Positions 1 to 10,569 of a DNA stretch of 64,000 bases are shown one piece after another. Source of the DNA: Lactobacillus xylocopicola. GTDB lineage: Bacteria; Bacillota; Bacilli; Lactobacillales; Lactobacillaceae. Below the pieces are notes generated by a model. That model was not told the origin of the DNA and searched no databases. It worked only from the letters and a program-made list of their open reading frames with translations. Numbering within the stretch: the stretch's first letter is position 1; the number at the start of each line of letters is the position of its first letter. The position numbers and the translations under genes were made by a program. The stretch is taken from contig NZ_AP026803.1 in assembly GCF_033096005.1 (NCBI RefSeq), forward strand, positions 664,501 through 728,500, given 5' to 3'.

Positions 1-635
1 GCAATCATTTCTTGTTTGGTTGACCGAACTGCAAGCTCCAGGCCATTCAAGGTGGAACGCAGGTCACCGTTGCCTTTTTGAATGAGCAGTTTTTGGGCAT
101 CATTAGTGACTTTAACCTGGTATTTTCCAAGTCCATTCGTGGTATCCTTTAAGGCCCGGTCAATAGCCTGCTTGACATCTGCTGTGGATAGAGACTTTAA
201 TTCAAAAATCTGACAACGTGACCGAATGGCAGGTGAAATGGAGATGTATGGGTTTTCCGTGGTTGCGCCAATTAAAATAATCTCTCCCTTTTCGAGTAAG
301 GGAAGGAGGAAATCCTGCTTAGTTTTGTCCAGGCGGTGAATTTCATCTAATAGCAAAATGACCGTACCGCTCATTTTGCCCTCAGTTGCAACCTGTTCTA
401 ATTGCTTCTTGCCATCAGTTGCCGCATTGAGCTTGCGAAAGGCATACTTAGTTGAACCGGCGATGGCACTGGCAATACTAGTCTTACCAATTCCAGGTGG
501 ACCATACAGAATCATTGAGGATAGTAGTTTGGCTTCAACCATCCGGCGAATAATTTTACCCGGACCGATTAAATGCTGCTGACCTACGACCTCATCCAGA
601 TTTTTTGGTCTCATCCGATAAGCCAGTGGCTTCAT
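1..635 (-). CDS. rarA: Replication-associated recombination protein A, AAA+ ATPase (partial, C-terminus beyond window)
   Basis: AAA+ ATPase of the RarA/MgsA/WRIP1 family, which acts at stalled replication forks. The N-terminal 211 codons are present and the gene runs off the window edge. Visible are the N-terminal motif RPKNLDEVVGQQHLIG, Walker A GPPGIGKT, Walker B LLLDEIHRLD and sensor-1 region GATTENP, all typical of the family. The start ATG overlaps the stop of the upstream yueI-like gene as ATGA, so the two are probably translationally coupled. A clamp-loader subunit is a less likely alternative because the N-terminal signature is RarA-like. Confidence 0.93.
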   Translation of the reverse strand, partial: MKPLAYRMRPKNLDEVVGQQHLIGPGKIIRRMVEAKLLSSMILYGPPGIGKTSIASAIAGSTKYAFRKLNAATDGKKQLEQVATEGKMSGTVILLLDEIHRLDKTKQDFLLPLLEKGEIILIGATTENPYISISPAIRSRCQIFELKSLSTADVKQAIDRALKDTTNGLGKYQVKVTNDAQKLLIQKGNGDLRSTLNGLELAVRSTKQEMI

Positions 636-1105
636 GATGATTCTCCATGAAAGAGCCGGTGCCAAAAACCAGTCTTTTCGGAGCCAGTTTTCTGACTTAG
701 CTCGGATTTCGGCATTTCTGGTGCGTACACCTGACCAATTTCAACGCGCAGCTTATTAATGGCCGTTTTGGCGACTACTAAGATCGCGGTATCAGTTGGG
801 CCGGTTTTGGCTGTTTCATTATTGACTAGCGTGAATGGAATGTCGTACTTACTGCAACTTAATTCGACTTGGTTTAAAAAGTCATTGTGGAGGTTGCCAT
901 TGACCAAAATGGAATAGCCCCTGAAGTCTTTAAAGTGTAGCAAGAACTGTTGAGTTAACTGGGGATCTTCGACTTCGGTGTTATTCATGCGCAGCAAAAC
1001 GCGTTCACGTAAAGAACCGAGAAACTGTCTGCGTTCATCGGGCCGCGTTTGGGGGGTAATCCCTTGGGCAGCATTTTCGATTCTGGTATTTAAATCATCG
1101 GACAT
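632..1105 (-). CDS. yueI: YueI family protein (DUF1694)
   Basis: A 157-residue soluble protein resembling the YueI/DUF1694 family of Firmicutes, whose function is not established. The start MSDDLNTRIENAAQG is preceded by an AAAGGAAG ribosome binding site. The middle carries alternating hydrophobic strands (for example DTAILVVAKTAIN) of the kind expected in a small alpha/beta fold. It lies between rpsD and rarA on the same strand and its stop overlaps the rarA start. There is no promoter in the short gap after the rpsD terminator, so expression may depend on read-through. Confidence 0.8.
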   Translation of the reverse strand: MSDDLNTRIENAAQGITPQTRPDERRQFLGSLRERVLLRMNNTEVEDPQLTQQFLLHFKDFRGYSILVNGNLHNDFLNQVELSCSKYDIPFTLVNNETAKTGPTDTAILVVAKTAINKLRVEIGQVYAPEMPKSELSQKTGSEKTGFWHRLFHGESS

Positions 1106-1128
1106 TGCTAAACTTCCTTTCGAGTAAC

Positions 1129-1161
1129 AAAAACCCCTTTCCCAGGAGGAAAGGGGTTTTG
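1129..1161 (-). terminator. Rho-independent terminator after rpsD
   Basis: A stem AAACCCCTTTCC / GGAAAGGGGTTT with a short loop is followed on the minus strand by a T run. It sits directly after the rpsD stop and before yueI, so it probably reduces transcription into yueI-rarA. Confidence 0.85.
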
Positions 1162-1173
1162 TGATTGAAGAAA

Positions 1174-1785
1174 TTAAAGTAGCTTGTTGTAGTATTCAAC
1201 AACTAGGGCTTCGTTAATTTCAGGTTCCAGTTCGTCACGTTCTGGAAGACGTACAAGAGAACCTTCCACCTTATTGTCATCAAATGAAACAAATGATGGG
1301 CGGCCCACAACTGCTTCAAGTGCATCTTTGACTTGTTGCAAGTTCTTTGATTTTTCCCTGAGGCCAATGATTTGACCAACCTTGACATCATATGAAGGAA
1401 TATCAACGCGCTTGCCATCAACAGTAATATGGCCGTGGTTAACTAATTGTCTAGCTTGTTCTCTAGTAGTGGCAAAGCCAAGACGGTAAACCAGGCTGTC
1501 CAGGCGGCATTCAAGCAGAACCATGAAGTTGGTACCATGCTCGCCCTGACGAATCTTACCGGCCCGCTTGAACAAAGTTCTAAATTGACGCTCGTTCAGG
1601 CCGTACATCCAACGCAGCTTCTGCTTTTCGTGCAATTGTTCGCCGTATTCTGACAGGCGACCGCGTGAGTTAGGGCCGTGTTGACCTGGCGCATAGTTAC
1701 GCCGACTAAGTTCTTTACCAGTACCTGAAAGTGAGATACCTAATCTTCTTGATCGTTTCCAACTTGGACCTGTATATCTTGACAT
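1174..1785 (-). CDS. rpsD: 30S ribosomal protein S4
   Basis: Primary 16S rRNA-binding protein that nucleates 30S assembly and is often its own translational repressor. The 203-residue product starts [20 protein letters not shown] and contains the S4 domain (about residues 90-155: [20 protein letters not shown] then [18 protein letters not shown]). I chose the ATG preceded by TTGGAGGATTTT. An in-frame upstream extension of 21 codons has no family support. The gene has its own promoter and a leader of about 170 nucleotides, consistent with feedback control, and is followed by a terminator. Confidence 0.97.
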   Translation of the reverse strand: MSRYTGPSWKRSRRLGISLSGTGKELSRRNYAPGQHGPNSRGRLSEYGEQLHEKQKLRWMYGLNERQFRTLFKRAGKIRQGEHGTNFMVLLECRLDSLVYRLGFATTREQARQLVNHGHITVDGKRVDIPSYDVKVGQIIGLREKSKNLQQVKDALEAVVGRPSFVSFDDNKVEGSLVRLPERDELEPEINEALVVEYYNKLL

Positions 1786-1958
1786 AAAATCCTCCAATAA
1801 AATCTGCTGACAGTTTTTGGAGTAAAATATTACACATAAGTTCAGCATTCGTGCATCTTAATTTTCATTTTCGCCTGTTGCAGCGTCGGTTACTCGTTCA
1901 CTAAAACGTATTAAGATGTTGACGTTCTTGCCACTTATAGCTGCAAATATTTTACACG
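1786..1958 (-). promoter_or_regulatory. Probable S4-responsive rpsD leader RNA
   Basis: About 170 untranslated nucleotides lie between the predicted rpsD start of transcription and its ribosome binding site. On the transcript, CAUCUUAAU (complement of 1910-1918) can pair perfectly with AUUAAGAUG (complement of 1854-1862), enclosing 47 nucleotides with smaller hairpins. Firmicute rpsD genes commonly carry leaders bound by S4. Calling this one S4-responsive is inference from position and the closing stem. Confidence 0.5.
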
Positions 1959-1964
1959 TCCCAT

Positions 1965-1993
1965 ATTATAGCGGTCTGGCCGGCTTAAAGCAA
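1965..1993 (-). promoter_or_regulatory. rpsD promoter
   Basis: On the minus strand a TTGCTT -35 and a perfect TATAAT -10 are separated by 17 bases. This places the transcription start near 1958. Confidence 0.75.
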
Positions 1994-2122
1994 GAAAAAT
2001 CACCAATTTAGCATATATATGGTAGAAAAAGCTGGAAAAAGACTTTTTTCTGGGTTATTATTCCTGTTACCTGAACTCTGTTATGACGGTTCGAAAACAG
2101 TTTCCACAGTATAAGATAAATT

Positions 2123-2131
2123 TGGTATAAT
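2123..2131 (+). promoter_or_regulatory. ezrA extended -10 promoter
   Basis: TGG followed by TATAAT makes an extended -10 element about 25 bases before the ezrA start. No good -35 is visible at 17 bases; TTTCCA lies 19 bases upstream. Confidence 0.6.
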
Positions 2132-2155
2132 TGGGGTAGTTTTTGGAGGAAAATT

Positions 2156-3868
2156 ATGTCATCAACCCAGTCGATTATTGTAATTATTGCGATTTTAATC
2201 ATTATTTTTGTTGTGGCCCTTATGTTAGTGGTCAATCGGCGGCAATTGCGCGAAATTCTTGAACTTGACAACATGATTTCGAAGATTGAACAGATGGACC
2301 TAGCTGCCGACATTGTCAAACTCGACAAGATGGATCTGGCTGGTGAAAGTTTGACAACGCTCACGACTTGGCGCAAGAGTTACCAGCAAGCCTCCAGTAA
2401 AAAAATTCCGCAAGTGCAAGAGCTGTTGGAGCAAGCAGCTGAACAGAATGCCCACTATCAATTGCTAAAGGCTCATAAGACTATTAAAGCGGCCCAGGAA
2501 GTTATGCGGCCGACTTATAGTGATGCTAAAAACACCAAAGAAGTTTTTACCGAGTTACTTGAATCCAATCGGGAAAACCAAATTCAGTACGATGATCTAA
2601 ACCAAAGTTATCAAAAACTACGCAAGTCAGTCTTGGCCGATTCCTATGAGTACGGTAATGCTATTGACCGAATTGAAAATGACCTGTCAGCGATCGAAAG
2701 TGATTTTTCTGAAGCAAAAAGTTTAACTGCCCAGGGTGACCAGGTGGAGGCCAAGCGGGTTTTATCTCAAATCAAAGTAGCGCTAAGCTCAATTAGCAGT
2801 ATTTTGCCTAAGATTAGAGCAGGGCGTCAAGCACTCGATACGGTCTTTCAAGAGCAGCTCAGGGAACTTTCTGATACTTATAAAAAGATGATGTCGTTGC
2901 AGTATTATATAACTGAAATTGACGTACTTGCCGAAATCAAAAAGTTGCACCTGCAGGTTGATGAAGCTGGCAAACTGCTGGCAGAACTAAAAACTACTGA
3001 ACTGGAGCAACGAATTACCGCAATTAAGTCTGCGATAACCCACTTGTATGACGTTTTGACCAAGGAGTATAAGGCACGTCCCTTTGTTGAAGATAATCAG
3101 GACAAGATTCAGCGCCTCCTAGCCCATGAACAAGTTGAGTCCAAGAATTTGGTTGAAAAATTGCGCCACATTGATGAAAGTTATGAACTGACGCATGGTG
3201 AACTGGCCGCCAGCCGGCAGCTAGAGCAGGAAATCAATGAGATGAACCGGCAATATACCGTTGATACGCAAAATTTAGCGGATGGTAAAGGGGTATATTC
3301 GGAAATTAAAGCTTCGTGGCTAAGCATGCTTGAGCGTTTGCGTGAAATCACCGCTGAGCAGAAAACAATGGCCCAAGACGTAGATGGTTTGTATGACGCA
3401 GAAAATGTTGCTAATGATTCGATTAACGAGTTTAAGCAAGAAGTTTCCTTGATCTATCGCCGCCTTGAACGCAAAAAACTGCCTGGTAAACCCGACACCT
3501 TTGTCCAGATGTACACTTTGGTGGTCAATGAGATTGGCCATGTGGCTAAAGAACTAAGTCAAGTTCGCATAAATATGGAAAAGATTTCCAACGAATTAAT
3601 TCAGATTTCTGACGATGTTGAACGTTTGAAGCGTGAGGCCGATGACATTATTAGCTCCTCTGACCTAGTTGAACTGACCATGCAGTACTCAAACAAATAT
3701 GCGGGAAACAGTGTCATCAAGCAGGCTCAACAAGAGACCATGGCACTATACGGCCAGGAATATAACTATAAGGATGCCCTGGATACAATTGCAACGGCCA
3801 TTGAAAAAGTTGAACCTGGTTCATATCAGCGGCTTGAGAACCTGTATTATTCAGAAAATAATCAATAA
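2156..3868 (+). CDS. ezrA: Septation ring formation regulator EzrA
   Basis: Membrane-anchored, spectrin-like negative regulator of FtsZ ring formation in Firmicutes. The 570-residue product begins with a transmembrane helix (about residues 7-27, isoleucine/valine rich) followed by positively charged RRQLREI. Nearly all the rest is heptad-patterned coiled coil, as in the family of usual length about 570. The ribosome binding site TTGGAGGA is well placed before ATG. It is transcribed alone, divergently from rpsD, and followed by a terminator. Its partner ftsZ is encoded about 21 kb downstream. Confidence 0.95.
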   Translation: MSSTQSIIVIIAILIIIFVVALMLVVNRRQLREILELDNMISKIEQMDLAADIVKLDKMDLAGESLTTLTTWRKSYQQASSKKIPQVQELLEQAAEQNAHYQLLKAHKTIKAAQEVMRPTYSDAKNTKEVFTELLESNRENQIQYDDLNQSYQKLRKSVLADSYEYGNAIDRIENDLSAIESDFSEAKSLTAQGDQVEAKRVLSQIKVALSSISSILPKIRAGRQALDTVFQEQLRELSDTYKKMMSLQYYITEIDVLAEIKKLHLQVDEAGKLLAELKTTELEQRITAIKSAITHLYDVLTKEYKARPFVEDNQDKIQRLLAHEQVESKNLVEKLRHIDESYELTHGELAASRQLEQEINEMNRQYTVDTQNLADGKGVYSEIKASWLSMLERLREITAEQKTMAQDVDGLYDAENVANDSINEFKQEVSLIYRRLERKKLPGKPDTFVQMYTLVVNEIGHVAKELSQVRINMEKISNELIQISDDVERLKREADDIISSSDLVELTMQYSNKYAGNSVIKQAQQETMALYGQEYNYKDALDTIATAIEKVEPGSYQRLENLYYSENNQ

Positions 3869-3881
3869 AGCGCTATGTGGT

Positions 3882-3918
3882 AAGCAGTTTTAAAGAGATA
3901 ACTTAGAACTGCTTTTTG
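3882..3918 (+). terminator. Rho-independent terminator after ezrA
   Basis: AAGCAGTT and AACTGCTT pair around a 17-base loop and are followed by TTTTTG. The loop is long, but the placement after the stop codon supports termination. Confidence 0.6.
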
Positions 3919-3937
3919 CTTGGACAAGGACTATCAA

Positions 3938-3966
3938 TTGAAGGAAGTCAGTATTTAAGCTACAAT
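3938..3966 (+). promoter_or_regulatory. Promoter of the cysteine desulfurase-thiI operon
   Basis: TTGAAG and TACAAT hexamers are separated by exactly 17 bases, about 40 bases before the GTG start of the desulfurase. Confidence 0.65.
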
Positions 3967-4006
3967 TGTTAAGTTATGCAGGATTGTTTGAGGGGAGCAA
4001 AGATTA

Positions 4007-5164
4007 GTGATTTATTTTGATAATAGCGCAACAACCAAGATTGACCCAACAGTTTTGACTACATATGACCAAGTGGCGCGAGAAATCTGGGGAAATCCCT
4101 CGAGTTTACATCGGTTGGGTGATCGTGCAGCCCAATTGTTAGCAAGCTCACGCGAACAACTCGCTGACCTCTTAGGAACAAAGCCTAGTGAACTCTTTTT
4201 TACTTCAGGCGGAACCGAGGCCAATAATTGGGCCATTAAGGGTACAGCCTGGCAAAAACAAACATTTGGCCAACATTTAATTACTTCAAGTGTGGAACAT
4301 GCCTCGGTGGCCAATGCTTTTACTGCGCTGGAAAACCAAGGCTTTCGGGTTACGCGCCTGCCAGTTGATAAAGCTGGCCGGGTCAATGTTAATGACTTGC
4401 GCGCCGCTCTGGATAGTGACACCACACTGGTGTCAGTTATGGGGGTCAATAATGAAATTGGGACAATTCAACCAATTGAGGACATTAGTGACTTGCTTGC
4501 CAATTATCCGACCGTCAACTTTCACGTTGATAATGTGCAGGCTATTGGTAAAAATATTTGGTCACGAGTCTTCACTCCTCGGGTTGATTTAGTCAGTTTA
4601 TCGGCACATAAATTTCATGCACCACGCGGAACTGGCATCCTCTATAAAAAAGCCGGTAAAATGATACTGCCACTCCATGATGGTGGTGGTCAAGAACAGG
4701 GCTTACGATCCGGAACGGAAAATTTGCCAGCAATAGCGGGAATGGCCAAGGCACTGCGTTTGCTACTTACTGATGAAGTGGAAAAGGCTGATCGGGAAGC
4801 GGCTATCAAGCGCAAAATAGTTGACTACTTGCAAGCTAAACCGGGAATTGAAATTTTTTCACCAGTTTCTCTGAATTTTGCTCCGCACATACTTTGCTTT
4901 GCCTTAACTGGTATTCGGGGGGAGACATTGGTCCACACGCTAGAAGAATACGACATCTACACTTCGACCACTTCAGCTTGTGCTTCTACTCGGTCTGCTA
5001 CAGCAAGCACCTTGTCAGCGATGCAGATTACTGATCGAGTAGCGACTAGTGCCATTAGACTCAGCTTTGATGAGACCAATACGATGGCAGAAGCTGAAGA
5101 GTTTATCAGGGTCTTTGAGGAGATTTACCAACACTTTGCCCCAATTAATCATTTAGGAGAATAA
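4007..5164 (+). CDS. Cysteine desulfurase (ThiI-linked, NifZ type)
   Basis: PLP-dependent class V aminotransferase-fold enzyme that converts cysteine to alanine and passes persulfide sulfur to an acceptor. The 385-residue product has the N-terminal [12 protein letters not shown], the PLP-lysine region [14 protein letters not shown] and the mobile loop with the catalytic cysteine [11 protein letters not shown]. The GTG start is favoured by an upstream AGGGGAGC. It lies four bases before thiI, as nifZ does in Bacillus subtilis, so it probably supplies ThiI with sulfur for s4U in tRNA. A second, diverged desulfurase next to mnmA is encoded in this window. Confidence 0.92.
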   Translation: MIYFDNSATTKIDPTVLTTYDQVAREIWGNPSSLHRLGDRAAQLLASSREQLADLLGTKPSELFFTSGGTEANNWAIKGTAWQKQTFGQHLITSSVEHASVANAFTALENQGFRVTRLPVDKAGRVNVNDLRAALDSDTTLVSVMGVNNEIGTIQPIEDISDLLANYPTVNFHVDNVQAIGKNIWSRVFTPRVDLVSLSAHKFHAPRGTGILYKKAGKMILPLHDGGGQEQGLRSGTENLPAIAGMAKALRLLLTDEVEKADREAAIKRKIVDYLQAKPGIEIFSPVSLNFAPHILCFALTGIRGETLVHTLEEYDIYTSTTSACASTRSATASTLSAMQITDRVATSAIRLSFDETNTMAEAEEFIRVFEEIYQHFAPINHLGE

Positions 5165-5168
5165 AGGA

Positions 5169-6386
5169 ATGAAATACACTGAAATTATGGTTCGCTACGG
5201 TGAACTTTCAACTAAGGGAAAGAATCGCAAGGATTTTATCGGTCGGCTAGCTGGCAATGTGACCAAAGTCTTACGTGACTTTCCGGAAGTAGAAATTCGG
5301 CCCAAGCATGACCGCATGCACATTATTCTTAATGGAGCACCTTTTGCTGACGTCGATCAACGACTTAAAAAAGTTTTTGGGATTCAAACTTATTCGCCGA
5401 CTATCAAAATCAAAAAAACTTTAACGATGATTGAAGAGACAGCACTTGCTTTGATGAAGGCGACATTTAAGCCGGGAATGACTTTTAAGGTTAATACCAG
5501 GCGTAGCGACCACAACTTTGCTTATGATACTAACGAGTTAAACCAAATGATTGGGGACTACTTGTTTGGTCAAATGGATAACTTAAAAGTTGAGATGAAG
5601 CAACCTGACTTGGTCCTTCGAATTGAGGTGCGCCAGGATGCGGCTTACCTTTCTAGCCAACTACTTCGCGGTGCCGGTGGCATGCCGGTAGGTACCGGTG
5701 GTCGTGCTGTCATGATGTTGTCTGGCGGGATTGATTCACCGGTTGCTTCCTATCTAGCACTCAAGCGAGGAGTTGAGATTGACATGGTTCACTTTTATAG
5801 TCCACCATATACTACTGAGAAGGCGCTGAATAAAGCTAAGGAATTAACTGGTATTTTAGCCAATTATGCTGGGCGCATTAACTTTATTGCCGTGCCGTTT
5901 GCGGAAATTCAGGAGACGATTAAAGCCAAAATCCCTGAAGGCTACTTGATGACGATTCAGCGCCGTTTTATGTTGCGGCTGGCCGACCAGCTTCGGGCAA
6001 AACGCGGGGGTCTGGCAATTTTTAATGGCGAGTCGGTTGGTCAAGTTGCTTCGCAGACACTCGAATCAATGGCGGCAATTAACGATGTTACCACCACACC
6101 GGTGTTGCGACCGGTAGCCACGATGGATAAGACAGAAATTATTGCTTTGGCTGAAAAAATCGGGACATTTGATCTTTCTATTCAACCCTTTGAAGATTGC
6201 TGCACAATTTTTGCTCCGCCTCGTCCCAAGACTAAGCCTAAGGTTGACAAAGCTCGTGAATATGAAGCACGGTTGGATACCAGTGCACTAATTGATCGTG
6301 CACTAGCAGGAATTGAGATCACGCCCATTTATCCGAATGACCAGTTTTTGGCTGATAAAGCCCAAGAAGATGCTGCATTACTCTAA
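5169..6386 (+). CDS. thiI: tRNA 4-thiouridine synthetase ThiI
   Basis: Adenylates U8 of tRNA and inserts sulfur to give 4-thiouridine. The 405-residue product has an N-terminal ferredoxin-like/THUMP region (residues about 1-165) and a PP-loop ATP-pyrophosphatase domain with the signature [13 protein letters not shown] near residue 180. It ends without the rhodanese domain found in the E. coli enzyme, as is normal in Firmicutes, so it relies on the upstream cysteine desulfurase. A stop-start gap of four bases indicates one operon. A role in thiazole synthesis is not suggested here because no thiamine genes are nearby. Confidence 0.95.
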   Translation: MKYTEIMVRYGELSTKGKNRKDFIGRLAGNVTKVLRDFPEVEIRPKHDRMHIILNGAPFADVDQRLKKVFGIQTYSPTIKIKKTLTMIEETALALMKATFKPGMTFKVNTRRSDHNFAYDTNELNQMIGDYLFGQMDNLKVEMKQPDLVLRIEVRQDAAYLSSQLLRGAGGMPVGTGGRAVMMLSGGIDSPVASYLALKRGVEIDMVHFYSPPYTTEKALNKAKELTGILANYAGRINFIAVPFAEIQETIKAKIPEGYLMTIQRRFMLRLADQLRAKRGGLAIFNGESVGQVASQTLESMAAINDVTTTPVLRPVATMDKTEIIALAEKIGTFDLSIQPFEDCCTIFAPPRPKTKPKVDKAREYEARLDTSALIDRALAGIEITPIYPNDQFLADKAQEDAALL

Positions 6387-6392
6387 AAAAAG

Positions 6393-6401
6393 TGCTATAA
6401 T
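6393..6401 (+). promoter_or_regulatory. valS extended -10 promoter
   Basis: TGC followed by a perfect TATAAT lies just after the thiI stop and shortly before the T-box leader. The -35 region is poor, as expected for an extended -10 promoter. Confidence 0.6.
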
Positions 6402-6407
6402 GTTGAC

Positions 6408-6637
6408 AAAGTAATAACCAAGAGGTGTTAACCCGGTAAACAGAGAATGGTCCATTGGTGGTGAGAGGCTAAGGGTTAATTGGTAGCTTGGTTGGTCTGG
6501 TCAGCTGAACCAATAGTAAGCCGGCCCGGCAATTCGCCGTTATCACAATGAAAGAGAAGCAGCATTTATGCTGGCTTAACTTAGGTGGTACCGCGGTTAA
6601 TTATATCGTCCTAGACAAGATGTCTAGGACTTTTTTA
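6408..6637 (+). promoter_or_regulatory. T-box leader of valS
   Basis: The hallmark T-box AGGTGGTACCGCGG is at 6583-6596. It is followed by a perfect 10-bp terminator hairpin GTCCTAGACA / TGTCTAGGAC and six T residues. The UGGU in the bulge would pair with an ACCA tRNA end, fitting tRNA-Val. Uncharged tRNA binding should stabilise the antiterminator and allow valS transcription. I could not place the valine specifier codon with confidence; the amino acid is inferred from the downstream gene. Confidence 0.93.
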
Positions 6638-6650
6638 TTGGAGGAAAATG

Positions 6651-9290
6651 ATGACAGACTTAGCACCTAAATATGACCCGCAAGCGGTTGAGCAGGGAAG
6701 ATATCAAGAGTGGCTTGACCAGGACTTATTCAAGCCATCAAGTGAGCAAAAGGCACACCCCTATGCAATTGTTATTCCGCCACCTAATGTGACGGGTAAG
6801 TTGCACTTGGGTCATGCCTGGGATACGGCTATTCAAGATGCCTTAATCCGGTTTAAGCGGATGCAAGGCTTTGATACGCTTTATTTGCCAGGGATGGATC
6901 ATGCTGGGATCGCTACTCAAGCTAAAGTTGAGGCCAAATTGCGTGACCAGGGCAAGAATCGACATGAGATGGGGCGTACGGCCTTCGTTAAACAAGTCTG
7001 GGATTGGAAGGATGAGTATGCCAGCATCATCAGGAGTCAGTGGGCTAAGATGGGCTTGTCCCTTGATTATTCCCGTGAACGCTTTACTTTAGATGAGGGT
7101 CTATCTAAGGCAGTGCGGCGTGTCTTTGTTAAGTTATACGAAGAGGGGCTGATCTACCGCGGAGAATATATCATCAATTGGGATCCGGAACTGCAGACAG
7201 CCCTGAGTGATATTGAGGTTATCCACCAGGATGACGAGGGTGCCTTCTATCACATCAAGTATCCGTTCGCCGATGGCTCTGGCTTTGTTGAGATTGCTAC
7301 CACCCGTCCAGAAACCATGTTTGGTGATACGGCCGTTGCCGTAGCCCATGGTGATGATCGCTATAAGGACATTGTTGGTAAGGAACTGGTTCTGCCTCTA
7401 ATTGGCCGTCACATTCCGATCATTGAAGACCAACACGTAGATCCTGAATTTGGGACGGGTTTAGTAAAAATCACACCGGCACATGACCCGAACGACTTTG
7501 CGGTAGGTAACCGGCACAAGTTGGCGCGGATTAATGTCATGAACGACGATGGGACAATGAATGAGCAAGCCGGCAAATATGCGGGGATGGATCGCTTTGA
7601 GTGTCGTGAAATGCTGGTTAAAGACTTAAAAGAGCAGGGCTATCTCATTAAGATTAAGCCGATTGTGCACTCAGTTGGGCACTCGGAGCGGTCGGGTGTT
7701 CAGGTTGAGCCTCGCTTGTCAACACAGTGGTTTGTTAAGATGAAGCCGTTAGCCGAAAAGGCGCTGCAAAATCAGGAAACTACTGACAAGGTCAATTTTG
7801 TGCCCGAGCGGTTTGAACTTACCTTCAAGCAATGGATGGAAAATGTTCACGACTGGGTAATTTCGCGGCAATTGTGGTGGGGCCATCGGATTCCGGCTTG
7901 GTACCAGAAGCAAACCGGTGAAGTGTACGTTGGTGAAGAAGCACCTGAAGATATTGAAAACTGGGAGCAGGACCCCGATGTGCTGGATACTTGGTTTTCA
8001 AGTGCGCTGTGGCCATTTTCAACGCTAGGCTGGCCGGATGAAAAATCCGCTGATTTCCAGCGCTATTTCCCTACCAATGCCTTAGTCACTGGTTATGATA
8101 TTGTCTTCTTTTGGGTTTCGCGGATGATTTTTCAAAGTTTGCACTTCACGCATGAGCAACCATTCAACGATGTTGTCTTGCACGGCTTAATTCGTGACGA
8201 ACAAGGACGCAAGATGAGCAAGTCTCTAGGCAACGGGGTTGATCCGATGGACGTGATTGACCAATATGGTGCTGATGCTTTGCGCTGGTTCCTGCTTAAT
8301 GGTACTGCTCCGGGCCAAGATACACGCTACAACCCCAAGAAACTGTCTGCCGCCTGGAACTTCATTAATAAGGTTTGGAATGCGTCTAGGTTTGTGATTA
8401 TGAACTTACCCGCTGAGACAAAACCAGCCCACAAGCCGAATACTGCTTCCTTTGACTTAGCTGATCGCTGGATTTTTGACCGTTTAAACCATACGGTAGG
8501 TGAAGTTATTCGCTTGCTTGATGAATATAAATTCGGCGAAGCGGGTCGGGAAATGTACAACTTCATTTGGAATGACTTCTGTGACTGGTACATTGAAATG
8601 GCGAAAGTTGCCTTAAATGGCGAAAATCAGACCTTAAAGGTGCGAAAACAAGATAATCTAGTCTGGATTTTGGATCAAATTTTGCGCATGTTACACCCAA
8701 TTATGCCATTTGTGACCGAAAAACTGTGGCTGTCGATGCCACACCAGGGCAAGTCAATTATGGTGGCTAAGTATCCAGAAACTCATGATGAATTTGTTGA
8801 CGATCAGGCCCGGCATGAGATGGACTTCTTAATCGAAACAATTAAGGCTGTCCGCAACATCCGTATGGAAGTTAACGCCCCGCTTTCTGCGCCGATCGAT
8901 ATTATGATTCAACTTGAAGACCCTGAAAATGAGCAGATTTTAGCAGATAATACCGATTATGTTAAGAATTTTTTGCATCCTAAGAAGTTGACGATTGCCG
9001 GTCAAATTGCTGCTCCTAAGTTGGCCAAGACTGCGGTCATCTCCGGCGCTCAGATTTTTGTGCCTTTGGTTGACCTAGTTGATGTGGATGAAGAAATTCA
9101 GCGCATGAAAAAAGAAGAACAAAGCCTCAAAGATGAGCTTGAACGGTCAAGTAAAAAGCTGAGTAATCAAGGCTTCGTGGCTCATGCTCCGGAATCGGTA
9201 ATCGCCAAAGAAAAATCCAAGCAGGCCGACTATGAGCACCAGCTTGAAAGCGTCAAGCAGAGAATTCAGGAATTAAAAAAGAGTGAGTAA
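6651..9290 (+). CDS. valS: Valyl-tRNA synthetase
   Basis: Class Ia synthetase that charges tRNA-Val and edits mischarged threonine. The roughly 880-residue product has the HIGH-type motif [16 protein letters not shown] near residue 45, the editing domain ([15 protein letters not shown]), the KMSKS motif [11 protein letters not shown] and a C-terminal coiled-coil tRNA-binding arm ([19 protein letters not shown]). Two ATG codons are adjacent. The second has better spacing (six bases) from GGAGG, but the first, at 6648, is also possible. A T-box precedes it and folC follows with an overlap. Confidence 0.97.
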   Translation: MTDLAPKYDPQAVEQGRYQEWLDQDLFKPSSEQKAHPYAIVIPPPNVTGKLHLGHAWDTAIQDALIRFKRMQGFDTLYLPGMDHAGIATQAKVEAKLRDQGKNRHEMGRTAFVKQVWDWKDEYASIIRSQWAKMGLSLDYSRERFTLDEGLSKAVRRVFVKLYEEGLIYRGEYIINWDPELQTALSDIEVIHQDDEGAFYHIKYPFADGSGFVEIATTRPETMFGDTAVAVAHGDDRYKDIVGKELVLPLIGRHIPIIEDQHVDPEFGTGLVKITPAHDPNDFAVGNRHKLARINVMNDDGTMNEQAGKYAGMDRFECREMLVKDLKEQGYLIKIKPIVHSVGHSERSGVQVEPRLSTQWFVKMKPLAEKALQNQETTDKVNFVPERFELTFKQWMENVHDWVISRQLWWGHRIPAWYQKQTGEVYVGEEAPEDIENWEQDPDVLDTWFSSALWPFSTLGWPDEKSADFQRYFPTNALVTGYDIVFFWVSRMIFQSLHFTHEQPFNDVVLHGLIRDEQGRKMSKSLGNGVDPMDVIDQYGADALRWFLLNGTAPGQDTRYNPKKLSAAWNFINKVWNASRFVIMNLPAETKPAHKPNTASFDLADRWIFDRLNHTVGEVIRLLDEYKFGEAGREMYNFIWNDFCDWYIEMAKVALNGENQTLKVRKQDNLVWILDQILRMLHPIMPFVTEKLWLSMPHQGKSIMVAKYPETHDEFVDDQARHEMDFLIETIKAVRNIRMEVNAPLSAPIDIMIQLEDPENEQILADNTDYVKNFLHPKKLTIAGQIAAPKLAKTAVISGAQIFVPLVDLVDVDEEIQRMKKEEQSLKDELERSSKKLSNQGFVAHAPESVIAKEKSKQADYEHQLESVKQRIQELKKSE

Positions 9291-10569
9291 CGTGAATTTT
9301 ACAAGTGCCCAAGCAGTGATCAACCATTTATATGCACTGCCGCGTTTGCACCCAAAAGCCGACTTAAGCTATATCAACCGGGTCCTACAAATTCTGGGTA
9401 ATCCGCAGAATCAGGTGAAGACGGTGCATGTAACGGGAACGAACGGCAAAGGTTCGACTTCTTACTACCTAAGCAACTTGTTGCAAAAGGCCGGTCAAAA
9501 GACGGGCCTTTTTGTTTCCCCCTATGTCTTTAGCTTTAACGAACGAATTCAATTGAATGGAGAAAGAATTAGTGATCACGACTTGGTCAACGTCGCCAAT
9601 CAGGTAGAAGAAGCAATTCTGCAGGTGCAGCGGCAAGATCCTGACTTTGGCCTCGTTATCTTTGAGTATGAGGTAGTACTAGCCTTTGTTTATTTTGTCC
9701 AAAAGAAGTGCGACTATGCTGTGATTGAGGTGGGGATTGGAGGTGAACATGATAAGACTAATGTGATTACACCAGAAGTTAGCATAATCACCACGATCGG
9801 ACTTGACCATGAAGAAGTTATTGGACCGACTATCAAGGAAATCGCTCAGGAAAAGAGTGGAGTAATCAAGTTTCAGCGTCCAGTTGTACTTGGTTATATT
9901 CCGGCAGAAGCGCTGCCCATTATTACCCATAAAGCAGCAGCAGAAGCAGCTCCAGTAAAGAGATTGGGGCTTGACTTTTCATTAACTTGGGGAAGGAAGA
10001 TACTTTATTCAGATAAATTCCACACGGTAAAATTAACCAGTAGACCCCAAGTCGAAGAAATTGATGCCGCGCTTGCCATTTGCGCCTTTAGCTTGCTGCA
10101 CTTGCCACTTAGCAGTGGCGAAGTTGCAGCTGCAATTAACCAGACTGTGATACCGGGCCGATATCAAATCGTGCAAGAGCGCCCACTAGTTATCTTGGAT
10201 GGCGCCCATAACGTGCAAGCAATGCAAAGTCTGCTAGCATTTGTTCGCCAAGAACAAGTGGACCGGCGGGGGCGCTTGCGTATCTTACTGACGATGATGC
10301 AGGATAAAGATATGGAGCAGGTTTTTGCTTTGTTTAATCAGACCGAAGAAGTTGAGTTGACGACGCTTGACTATCAACGTGCTGCCAAAAAAGCGGATTT
10401 TCCTGGCTGGGTTCAGCAGAAATACCCTTATCAGCCCGACTGGCAAGAAGCATACCGGGAAATGCGACAAGCTAGTCAGACAAATGATATACTGCTGGTA
10501 ACGGGGTCATTTTACTTAGTTGGTAATATTTTGCAAATGGAGGATAAAAATGCGGGTACAGGGAAGTAA
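9283..10569 (+). CDS. folC: Folylpolyglutamate synthase / dihydrofolate synthase
   Basis: Mur-ligase-fold enzyme that adds glutamate to folates, retaining them in the cell. The 428-residue product contains the P-loop [13 protein letters not shown] near residue 47, the motif [14 protein letters not shown] and the C-terminal domain start [11 protein letters not shown]. The GTG start overlaps the valS stop and has AGGAA at good spacing; another GTG nine bases later is possible. Pairing of valS with folC is common in Firmicutes. The usual GGRLD-type motif appears here as GGEHD, a variation I have not been able to evaluate. Confidence 0.94.
   Translation: MSNVNFTSAQAVINHLYALPRLHPKADLSYINRVLQILGNPQNQVKTVHVTGTNGKGSTSYYLSNLLQKAGQKTGLFVSPYVFSFNERIQLNGERISDHDLVNVANQVEEAILQVQRQDPDFGLVIFEYEVVLAFVYFVQKKCDYAVIEVGIGGEHDKTNVITPEVSIITTIGLDHEEVIGPTIKEIAQEKSGVIKFQRPVVLGYIPAEALPIITHKAAAEAAPVKRLGLDFSLTWGRKILYSDKFHTVKLTSRPQVEEIDAALAICAFSLLHLPLSSGEVAAAINQTVIPGRYQIVQERPLVILDGAHNVQAMQSLLAFVRQEQVDRRGRLRILLTMMQDKDMEQVFALFNQTEEVELTTLDYQRAAKKADFPGWVQQKYPYQPDWQEAYREMRQASQTNDILLVTGSFYLVGNILQMEDKNAGTGK

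Noticed and set aside
2008..2376. A 122-codon minus-strand frame opposite the ezrA start
   Set aside because: It overlaps the ezrA promoter and membrane helix on the other strand and has no initiation signal.
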